Source: Laccaria trichodermophora (taxonomy: Eukaryota; Basidiomycota; Agaricomycetes; Agaricales; Hydnangiaceae). Taken from it: a stretch of DNA of 64,000 nt. The stretch lies in contig JACTVC010000050.1 of NCBI GenBank assembly GCA_018417955.1, positions 93,596 to 157,595 of the forward strand. The letters are read 5' to 3'. A program made the position numbers and the translations under genes. Within the stretch, counting starts at the first letter, position 1. The number at the start of each line of letters is the position of its first letter. The notes under the pieces were generated by a model that saw only the letters and a list, made by a program, of their open reading frames with translations, did not search any database and was not told where the DNA came from. Below are positions 23,258 to 32,239 of this stretch, in pieces.

Positions 23258-24831
23258 CAATACTTTCCATTCCTCCACTGATTCCTACCGGATTCCGCAG
23301 ATTCCGGCCGGAATCCAGGAATTCCGGTGGAATCCGACCGGAATCCGCAGGAATCCAACTGGAATAGACAGAAAATCTCATTATTTAGGTTATATTTCAC
23401 TCTTCTATTTCAGACATACATTTTGGAACAGGCGAATTGATGAAAATACACTTTAAATGCGACTTAATGTGCACTTATCAAGACCTCCTGAATTACTTAT
23501 GCAATGTAGTCAACCAATCTATTATTCTATTCTATGTTGATAACATAATCCTAAGAATTTCTTATCACACTTAGATTTGAACAGAGAAAATTGTAGTATA
23601 TTATATTCATTAGAGCTACATAAATCTATTCTACAACATTGAGTGTTAAAGAACTACATACTCTACTACATGAGGGGGGAGGGAGTGGTGGGGAGAGAGG
23701 GGTGGAGAGGAGAGATGGAGGGGGGATGGAGGGGAGGGAGTGATGAAGGGGGGAGGGAGCAATGGAGGGGGATGGAGGGGAGGGAGTGAGGGGGAGGGAT
23801 GGAGAGAGGGGGGAGGGATGGAGAGAGGGAACAGGGGGGAGGGAAAAGGAAGGGGAGAGGGGAAAGGAAGAGGGTGGGATAGGGAAGAGGGTGGGCCGTC
23901 ATCCGTTGACGTGCTCATCGTCCGCTAACGTGCTCGTCGTCTGTTGACGTCGTCGTCGTCCATTGACGTGGGCGTCCGTTGACGCGGTCGTCGTCCGTTG
24001 ACGTGGTGGTGGTGTCGTCGTGGGCATGTCGTTTGTTGGCGTGGCCCTCCGTTGATGTGGTGAGGTGTGTTGTCATCCGTGGGCGTGGTCGTGGTGGTCG
24101 TGCGTTGACGTGGTTGTCCCTCGTCGTGTGCCTGGTGTTAGCAAGCTGGGTGGGACGAGCTTGGGATGGGGGTTGCTCACCTAGGACGACGAACGACGAC
24201 TTGCGTCGTTCGTCGTCTGGTTGCCACGTCGCTGATAGCGACGTGGCAACGTGTTGCCGCGCTCGTTTACTGGGGCTGGTGGCGTGGCGTTGGGGCGTCG
24301 TTTCCTGCGTCGTGGCCGTGACGTTGTGTTAGAGGGTAGGGGTCGTGGTGAGAACGACGACGTCCGTCGTCGTTCTCTCGTCGTTCTCGTCGTCTTGTTG
24401 CCATGTCGCAACGTGTCGTCGTCGTTTACTGGTGACATGGCGTTGAGGCGTGGTGGTCGATCGGTGGCTGGTGTGCGTGGTGGTGGCCGTTGGTGACGTG
24501 GTCATGTCGCAAGGTTGGTGGGCGTCGTGGACGATGGTGGTGGTGGTTGAGAGAGAGAGGGTTGTTTGTTGATGACGCCCAAATCAAGCGTCGGCAAACG
24601 CCGACGCTTGATTTGGGCATCAGGAATTCCGTTCCGTGTCATTCCGGGAGCATTCCTTCTGGGTGATTCCTGGAACGATTTCGGCGGAATTTGAATTCCA
24701 TCAAAATTCCGCCGGAATGGTTTGATCAATTTGGCAGGGCCCTCTGCCAAATTTGATTCCTCCGGAATTCCGGGAATTGTCCGGATTCCGCCGGATTCCG
24801 GCAGGAATCAGTGGAGGACAATAAAGACCTC
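23258..24831 (+). mobile_element. Intronic 8-bp-TSD element 3
   Basis: 1,574 bp with 8-bp duplication CCCTAGTC (23250-23257, 24832-24839). Ends CAATACTTTCC...AATAAAGACCTC; the TIR continues through TCCTCCACTGATTCCT. Subterminal words are of the CCGGAATTCC type on both sides (23270-23365; 24625-24808). The middle holds an AT-rich block (23370-23660), a purine tract (23672-23895) and a GTC/GTTGACG-rich tract (23895-24540). A perfect 19-bp-stem hairpin follows (24577-24595 with 24600-24618), then a hairpin at 24725-24757 (TTTGGCAG/CTGCCAAA) shared with element 2. It is inserted in intron 1 of the tyrosine recombinase, same orientation as elements 1 and 2 relative to transcription. No coding capacity. 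Confidence 0.86.
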
Positions 24832-26207
24832 CCCTAGTCAATATGAAACACACCTGCAGGGATGAACAGATGTATGCTGGTGCCTATGCTCTTGATAAGG
24901 CCACCAGTATCGTTACTGGATGTCCAGCACGAGCTCCAGCCATCCATGATCTCATGAAGGCTGTTAAAACTAGAGCAGGCACCAAAGGGGCTGCTGCGAT
25001 GAGGAAGCATTCTGAGGCGATGTTGCTTGAGGACCTGCAAAAGATCATGGCATGGTCAGAAGAAAAGTGCCCAAATGAGTTTTTTGATAACGCACCATCA
25101 AGCACTCAGTCCGATGTTGCTCTGATGAACGTGCATGGCCTTATGTGGGCATTATGTCCAACTCTTTTCGTGCTGATGTTGAGGTATGATGATAGCGTGA
25201 ATTCCTAATTTGGCCTGCATCAGCTAACTATTTCGCAGAGTATTTGAAGGCTTATCCTTGCAGAATGCCGACATCACACAGGGACTAAACGGTCCTGCCC
25301 TGTACCACTTCCCATTTTTTGAAGTCAAACTTGAGGAGCAGAAGAATTGGCAAAAGCAAGCTGGCTACAATGGCCCACGTACCAGTATGTATTTCGTCTC
25401 TCCACCAATAATTTAGCCAATCTGAAGGCCTGTTTCGAAGGTGGAATTTATCAAATCTACAAACAAGACATTGCAGAAATGGACATGTATATGCACCTCC
25501 CACGCTGGTTAAAGCATCTCGAAAGTCGCATTGGCCGCAGCCTCCAGCCCGATGACTTCATCTTTCCCTACATTTCGCAAAATGGCACTATCGACCCCAA
25601 GCATGCTATGTCATACGACACATCCCAAAAGCTTCTAGTTGAGTTTGTTGCTGGCGCTGGCCTCACCAAAGTATACACAACACATTGCTTCCGACGTGGC
25701 GGTGCCCAGTATCGTTTCATGTATGCACCTATTGGTCGCTGTTGGTCTTTGAGCATCATCAGGTGGTGGGGAGGGTGGGCTAAAGGCGAACAAGTGAGTT
25801 TCAAAGACCGTCAATCTGTGTGTTTATCATTGAATTGCATCAAAAAGGTTGATACAATGATCAAGTACCTTGTAGACTCACTCCAAAGCTATGAGACTGG
25901 CCATGGGAATGCACTCTGTCCCATTCCGAACGAGGCTGACAAGGGCTTCATGGGGGAGCATGTCAATCAGGCACCACCATCAACCGAAGAAATTCGTCAA
26001 TGGAAACTCGCTATGGATCGCAGTCTCAACAATGCTGTTTCTGAGATAGTGGGACAGGTGACAGCTGCCTTTGCAGGCACTCGGCTCTCTCAATCCCCCA
26101 GCCCTGAGCCAGACATGGCCACGACACCGTCATCTAACAGTGTTGCACTCCAAGAGCGAACTATCTGCCATGGTCGAGATAGCCGCCTCTCGATCTCAAT
26201 GCCATAC

Positions 26208-26526
26208 TGTGATATAGGATTGGAAGGGAATGCCCAGAGGCCATAGTCAAACAGTGGTATATAGCTAGATTTGGATATCTTACATAATATATTGATCTTT
26301 TGTCTTGAACCACCACCTTGTCAGCAGTCTTGCCATCCTCTTGCACTACATGTAGTGCTTTGTATAACTGTACTTCCTACAGTATGCATAATCATGTTGG
26401 GCCAGCTGAGTATCTTGTAACTGCTCATTGCTCACTCATGGGTGTTGATCCCAGATCCACCCATTCTTGCCTCCTCCTTCCCTCTTGGCTTCAGCTATGC
26501 GAGAAGTTCAGAGTGAACGCTTCATA
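26208..26526 (+). repeat. 5' LTR of copy A
   Basis: 319 bp; TG at the 5' end, final CA mutated to TA. It is preceded by the CATAC duplication. The same LTR occurs at 29445, 41281, 44824, 2779 and 59794. Confidence 0.9.
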
Positions 26527-27190
26527 ATGGTGGGGGCACCGCGGACTTCACCAAAGCATGGTTGAAGTCTGCATTTCTTGGTAGAGGGAGAGCTGGAGAG
26601 TTGTGGGAATGCGCCAGCTCATCACAGGAGGAACCTTAGCATGGAGGGTAGCTGCTGCTTGCGCACTTCGCGGCGGGCTTATTACTTCATGTGAAAGGGC
26701 TCATCCATCCTTCAGTTGGATGAACCATTGACTTTAGCTTGTGCTTGCACAGCTGGTTGAGGTTTGTTCGATTGGGGTGCTGCGCTGACTCTGAGCAGCT
26801 GGGCTTTGGGATTTCGCGACTACGCGGCCTGAAGTCTACTGTGAGGAGAGTTCCTACTCACCTATGTCTGGATTCCGCGACTATGCGACCATTGACTTGG
26901 TGAGGAGGTTGCCCACAACCAGTGTTGCCTGCTGCTTTGCGCTGCTTCACTGTCTCTCAGACTCCACCTGTTCCTCAACCATCTCCCTTGTCTTTTAGCA
27001 TCTAGGCCTCTCAAGAACAGCCAGATGTTCATTGACATCCCTCCAGTTCAGTCTACTGCTCTGGAAATTATGTGCTATGCCCTACTATGCTTCTCTCCCA
27101 ATCTCTGCTGTTTTCTTGCTTGAGGAATGAGTGTTCTCATCCTCCTTACTTCTCTATGAACTCTCTGGAATGGCTCTTCTTGGTTTCTGA

Positions 27191-27931
27191 ATGGTTAGAA
27201 GGGTTTGGAGTGGTTTTGGGTTGGATGGGGTTGATGGGACATCAACATGGGACTTATTCACATCATATCTTGCCAACCGATGCCCCGATTGCTCTCGTCT
27301 CTTTTGCGCTGGGAGGCCCTCGTTCATACCTTTCTTTGGACCCCCTGAACTCGCCAAACGGTCGCGTATTGGCTGCGCTTCACCTACTTCAGCCTGGTAT
27401 GACCAAAATGAACATATCTCGTCCGTTCTCGGCGAGATCCTCGTCGTTCCTTTTGTTCTTTGGCTCGTTTTGAAGCCACGGTCAATGCGCTTCTGGGAAG
27501 CCCTCATACGCGTCAAACGGACGAGCGGTTCCTGTGTTACAGCACCATCCCTCCAACAACCACTTACATGTGACTTGTTCATGTCATATCTCGCCAACCA
27601 ACACCCCGATTGCTCTCGTCTTTTTTGCGCTGGGAAGCTCTCGTTCATACCTTTCTTTGGACCCCATGAACTCGCCAAACGGTCACATATTGGCTGCGCT
27701 TCGCCTAGTTCAGCCTGGCATGGCCAAAATGAACATATTTCGTCCGTTCTCGACGAGATCCTCGTCGTTCCTTATGTTCTTTGGCTTGTTTTGAAGCCAC
27801 GGTCAATGCGCTTCTGGGAAGCCCTTATACGCGCCAAACGGACGAGCGGTCCTTGTGTTACAGTGCCATCTCTTCAACAACCATTTCCCCATTCCTATTG
27901 TCATAACCTGCTCGCATCGGACGCTCTATAG
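27191..27931 (+). repeat. 321-bp in-frame tandem repeat, two units
   Basis: Two head-to-tail units of 321 bp (107 codons) keep an open frame of 246 codons on this strand; the antisense strand is also open. Unit protein text such as DLFTSYLANRCPDCSRLFC recurs as DLFMSYLANQHPDCSRLFC. There is no similarity I recognise. The inverted copy of the element has three units. Whether a protein is made is unknown; a multiple-of-three repeat alone would keep frames open. Confidence 0.7.
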
Positions 27932-28263
27932 CCCGTTTGAAACGCCTGAATCGTACCTTTCCGACGCACCTATTCACGTCGATAACGGACAACAGCCTGG
28001 TCTGCAGTATGCATTTACTCCAGAACTGCAGTTTCTGGGTATTACCTCTCTATCTCGACAACCACGGCTCGTCACGATACGCAAATTATACCGTTGGAAA
28101 GGCGTCGTTCGTAGCTTTCGAACAGGTATTTGATCCCCAGGAACGGGCCAGAAATCACTACGCTATGCTCAAACACATTTTTGGCTACCTCAGGATCTCC
28201 CCTCTATTTGGGGTGTTAAGACTTGATTGGAGGACTCTTATGGGCAGGGGAGACACCTCAACT

Positions 28264-28680
28264 GGTTGAGAGTTGCTGCTTGCACATTACGCGGCGGACT
28301 CTTCTTCAGTCATGGTAACCTTCTGGCTCCATCAGAAGGCTGATTGCTGCTTGCGTGTTGCATGGCGGATCAGTGTGGAGGAGTTGCAGCTCGCGCATTA
28401 CGCGGCGGACTCTTCTTCAATCATGGTAACCTTCTGGGTCCCTCAGAAGTACTGATTGCTGCTTGCGTGTTACGCAGCGGATCAGTGTTGAGGAGTTGCT
28501 GCTCACACATTATGCGGCAGACTCTTCTTCAATCATGGTAACCTTCTGGCTCCTGATTGCAGCTCGCATGTTTTGCGGCGGATCAGTGTTGAGGAGTTGC
28601 TGCTTGCACATTATGTGGCAGACTCTTCTTCAATCATGGTAACCTTACAGATTGCTGCTCGTGTGTTGCATGGCCTGTGT
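28264..28680 (+). repeat. Minisatellite in the LTR element
   Basis: About 3.5 units of roughly 118 bp, each with a GCGGCGGACTCTTCTTC word, a GGTAACCTTCTGG word and GGCGGATCAGTG. The same array is present in copy B at about 42370-42770 in reverse orientation. Confidence 0.75.
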
Positions 28681-29444
28681 CCACTCTGGGGGGCAAAATT
28701 TATGACAACATTTTTTTCCCCTCCTTTCCTTTGACCTCTTATCATTCCTACCCAACATGGCACCACCTTTACCCACTCAGACACCAACTTAGGATCATGG
28801 CTTGTAATTTTCCACTGCACGATCTCTTTGCCTCTATCCTCCCTGGCTTGATTCTTGAGATTCGCACACTGGAAAAGTGGGGGGCTGTAGGGGAGTATAG
28901 GTGGAAGATGGGAGGAGAGGCGCAAGCCTCTATCCCATTACACGCTCCCCACGTCCAGACGACACACCACAATGGAAGCAAGCTACATCATCTTGATGGG
29001 TAGAGGGAGTTGAGTTGGGATCAATGATCTGAGTGGAGAGGCGCAAGCCTCTATCACACTATACATGTCTTATGCCCAGACCACAAGTATGATGGAAGCA
29101 TGCTACACCATCTTGATGGGGAAAGGCAATGGAGTTGGGATGGATGACCTGGAAGCCATCCACTTGCATGGTTTCCCAGTACTCATGGTTATACATCACT
29201 GAAGAGAGAATGGGAGGATCATATGGGTATTTCTGGGTTAAGCTGGGAGCTTACAGTGACCAGCTTTCCAGATAGCAAATTATTTGGGGCCAAATTTTTT
29301 CTTTCTTTTATTCATCTTCTTTGCTTTGCTACCTTTTGGTCTCATTTTATCCTGATATTCACTCTGGGGGGCAAGAGGATTTCTATTCTATTATTCTTCC
29401 CCACCATTGTTTTCCTTACATGCCCTCTGGACATTGGGGGGCTT

Positions 29445-29763
29445 TGTGATATAGGATTGGAAGGGAATGCCCAGAGGCCATAGTCAAACAGTGGTATATA
29501 GCTAGATTTGGATATCTTACATAATATATTGATCTTTTGTCTTGAACCACCACCTTGTCAGCAGTCTTGCCATCCTCTTGCACTACATGTAGTGCTTTGT
29601 ATAACTGTACTTCCTACAGTATGCATAATCATGTTGGGCCAGCTGAGTATCTTGTAACTGCTCATTGCTCACTCATGGGTGTTGATCCCAGATCCACCCA
29701 TTCTTGCCTCCTCCTTCCCTCTTGGCTTCAGCTATGCGAGAAGTTCAGAGTGAACGCTTCACA
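29445..29763 (+). repeat. 3' LTR of copy A
   Basis: 319 bp, TG...CA, preceded by the GGGGGGCTT polypurine-like run and followed by CATAC. Confidence 0.9.
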
Positions 29764-30293
29764 CATACCCTCCTAGGCCATCCAGCCGTGCCCAGAGTCT
29801 TGGTGCATCTAGCAGTGGTGACGATACAGACAATTCAGCAGCTGTGCAATCTATGGGGTCTAACCCCCCACCTATCCCTGGTGTTGTCATTCCCAACATG
29901 AGGAATTGGCGTGATGTGATTCGGCAGTGGGACATTGGTGACGCAGGGATGGTGGCATTGAAGAACTGGCCAAAAGAATGGTACCAGGGCGGCATGAAGA
30001 GATATACTGGCTCCTTGTACTCTCAGCGAAAGAAGATTGCGGAAGAGTATGAATGGTGTGTACCATGAGCTTCTGTGGTAATCGGAAGGTTGCTGAATTA
30101 CAGTTTTATCAGTTTGGGTTGCGATGAAGATATATTTTGGACAACTTACCCAGCAGCCGATAAGTCTATTAAGGCGCTCCTCAAGGCAATTCGAGTTTGG
30201 CACAATGAGCGGCGTCGAAGCAAATATGGCACACCCGAGGAGCGAGATGGCTCTCAGGAACAAGAGGGCATGCCTTCTGAATCTGACACCTGA

Positions 30294-30765
30294 TATTTCA
30301 GCCTGCTGACTCATTAGATTGAAGGACACATCCCTTTCCCAGACACAATAAATTTACGGACATCATAGTATGGACACTACCTACACTTTACAGACACCTT
30401 GTTTAATGCTTTGTATTGGATTGGACAATAAAAAATTAATAGCTATGCAACTCGGAAAGAACCTTCAGCCAAAAGCGACTCAGAGGGACCAGAATAAAGT
30501 CAATGCCCACTGTGCCACTCAAGACTTGATTGGACCCTGTAGTATACAAACAAGAGTCGATGGAGATAATTAACATAAATACAGTGCTGTAGTACAGACA
30601 AGAGGAGAGATGTAGACCCAAGACATTTTACTTCGTGCCCACTAATGAGAACTTGCCCACTAATGAGGACTGTGTAAACACGCTGTCAGCAACGCGGGAA
30701 AGGAAGAGATTTGAGGAATGACATACTTAGATGAAACAAAGTGAAGCGGTAGACATGGCGCGTAC
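30294..30765. other. Spacer 3' of the recombinase gene
   Basis: AT-rich, no gene recognised. Probably the 3' untranslated or flanking sequence of the recombinase up to the histone fragments. Confidence 0.4.
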
Positions 30766-31060
30766 TGGAAGCTTCAGTAGCAATGTGTTTGAAGATGTCG
30801 TTCATGAAGCGATCACCCTGTTGGAGATACCAGTGTCGGGGCGGCCCTGTTTGAGGACTGGAGAGGAGCTAAATTCAGTTTTAGACTTGGTGTATCGAGT
30901 GACACACGTACCCTTATAGATGAAAGACGCGTAGATTTCCTTATATACTTTCTTTCGCTTCTTCTTCTCCCCATTAGCAGGCACTGCAGCTTTCGCCGTC
31001 GTCTTGGCTGCCTTCGCACCCTCTGTCAATTTTGGCTTGGAAGCGGTGGAGGCTGGGCTT
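30766..31060 (-). pseudogene. Histone H2B pseudogene a
   Basis: Minus strand. The N-terminal exon (30912-31060) reads PASTASKPK, an Ala/Lys-rich tail, then GEKKKRKKVYKEIYASFIYK. A 55-nt intron (30857-30911) interrupts at the typical Lys-Val site. The next exon reads VLKQGRPDTGISN, then a deletion shifts the frame before MNDIFKHIATEAS. The helix around AMxILNSFVND is damaged, so no folded H2B can be made. The retained intron shows a genomic, not cDNA-derived, copy. It sits among other H2B and phosphatase fragments. Confidence 0.82.
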
Positions 31061-31079
31061 TGCCAGCAGTGGATGCATG

Positions 31080-31497
31080 CCCGCTGATGGGAACTCTGCA
31101 AATACTATGTCAGCGACATTGGAAAGGGTTCACCAGGCAGAATGAGCCGACTTCACCCATTATGTATATCAAATGCTGCCCTGCTAAACAACGCCAGCGT
31201 CGCATTCAAAGTATTCAGCATACTATCATGGTGCCCTACAGCCCCGTTGCAATGCACTTCGGAAACTTGGGGTTGTTTGATTAATTAGGGTCTATGGTGC
31301 TGTTGAAAATCGTGGCAGAGCACGTAGCCATGGACATGGCCAGAGATGACGAGATCGATGGAATACAGATTCAGCGTAGTTTCGAACGCTTCTTGACATT
31401 CTGCGCAAATGGGGCCGCTCACGTACCAAGGCCAATGACCAGCTAGGCAGTTGGCGGGGTAAGCAAAGAAAAACAAACCAGCGACGAAGCCATACAT
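31080..31497 (-). pseudogene. Purple acid phosphatase fragment
   Basis: Minus-strand frame 31285-31497 ends with AECQEAFETTLNLYSIDLVISGHVHGY, here quoted by key parts: CQEAFETTLN and the metal-site SGHVH motif near 31331. After it, 31080-31280 still shows GAVGHHDSMLNTLN, comparable to the GAAGHYDG region that follows in fungal purple acid phosphatases. The frame breaks between these pieces, and the N-terminal metal ligands are missing. I infer a captured or rearranged 3' gene fragment. Confidence 0.7.
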
Positions 31498-31504
31498 TCG
31501 AAGC

Positions 31505-31580
31505 CATCATTCACGAAGCTTTTGAGGAGGCCATTGCCTTGTTGGAGATACCAGTATCGGGGTGGACCTATTTGAGGAGT
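31505..31580 (-). pseudogene. Histone H2B pseudogene b (C-terminal piece)
   Basis: Reads LK, a TAG in place of Gln, then VHPDTGISNKAM, followed after a frameshift by LLKSFVND. It is shorter than copy a and has no N-terminal tail here. It is a remnant lying directly beside the 3' part of copy c. Confidence 0.7.
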
Positions 31581-31637
31581 TAAAGTGATGCGATGTGTTC
31601 AAAGAAATCACTCACAAAGCTGTTATGGATGGTGCCT
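31581..31637 (-). pseudogene. Histone H2B pseudogene c, 3' part
   Basis: Minus strand: NSFVSDFFEHIAS, the H2B C-terminal helix, adjacent to the TGCCT duplication (31633-31637) of the LTR element 31638-37243. Its 5' part lies on the far side of that element at 37244-37460. Confidence 0.68.
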
Positions 31638-32178
31638 TGTAGCAGGTATATGGGATTCTATCCTCCCTCTATATCATTTACTTTCCATTACTTAGCATTT
31701 GTATCACATGACTCCCATCCATACTTGTCAGTAGTAGTCATGTGACAATTTACCTTCTTACATCTCTACCACCACTGCATCTATTGCTTTCTAGCAGGCG
31801 TTCTATCATAGCTCAAACCAATAGGCAAGTGTTATTGTGTATTAACAGGTCACTGACACTCTGCTCCAAGAGAACAAGTGTCAGCACCAGTTGATCAGGG
31901 CAGATCTTATCAGATCTGCAGTGCTATCCCTTTCTGTGTCTGTATCCAACCTCTCGTGGATTTCCCAAGAGGTAGCAGGGGTTGTAGCTTTGGATTTCCA
32001 GAGTGATCTCAACCCTAGCTAGGATACGCCCACATCCAGTCTCATTTCCCCAGTCTTCCTCTCTTTGGACCAAGTTGCAACCAAGATTGCACCTGGGTCT
32101 TCACACCATTACCATTCCAGCTCGCCATACGACTTTCATCGACAGCTCCCGCATTTAACGCACAGATAGTCCGTTACA
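31638..32178 (+). repeat. 5' LTR of the 541-bp family
   Basis: 541 bp, TG...CA, contains an internal palindrome AGATCTTATCAGATCT. It differs from the 3' LTR at only a few bases (for example TATCATAG versus TATTGTAG). Confidence 0.9.
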
Positions 32179-32239
32179 AAGGTGGACACTGTGGGAACTG
32201 TCGACATCCTGGCCGGCTGTCTCCACTTTTCTTTTCATT

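Larger units (their letters stand above)
26208..29763 (+). mobile_element. Non-autonomous LTR element, 319-bp LTRs, copy A
   Basis: LTRs 26208-26526 and 29445-29763 (319 bp each, TGTGATATAGG...GCTTCACA; the left one ends TA by mutation). The 5-bp duplication CATAC lies at 26203-26207 and 29764-29768. The internal region starts ATGGTGGGGGCACC, a possible primer-binding site, and ends GGGGGGCTT, a polypurine tract. It has no gag/pol. It holds two 321-bp tandem units (about 27250-27891), a minisatellite of about 118-bp units (28264-28680) and a 125-bp tandem duplication (28915-29160). The LTRs are nearly identical, so the insertion is young. It interrupts the tyrosine recombinase. Confidence 0.92.
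22839..30293 (+). pseudogene. Crypton-type tyrosine recombinase, interrupted
   Basis: Predicted exons: 22839-23224, 24860-25183, 25239-25384, 25441-25793, 25848-26207 continuing at 29769-30055, and 30104-30293. The integrase core has the first Arg candidate in VLMLR (25170), HxxR in THCFRRGGAQYRF (25682), a Trp-rich WWGGWAKGEQ (25765) and the Tyr nucleophile candidate in DTMIKYLVDSL (25851). The C-terminus (NWRDVIRQWDIG, then KRYTGSLYSQRKKIAEEYE) looks like the GCR1_C DNA-binding domain of fungal Cryptons. Such enzymes cut and rejoin DNA through a 3'-phosphotyrosine. The frame resumes exactly if one CATAC copy and the LTR element 26208-29763 are removed, with no other stop, so inactivation is recent. 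Element 3 sits in the first intron (53 nt without it). Crypton ends were not found. Confidence 0.83.

Noticed and set aside
26318..26527. Repeated small ORF MSAVLPSSCTTCSALY found in six places
   Set aside because: It lies wholly inside the 319-bp LTR, so its repetition reflects LTR copies, not a gene family.
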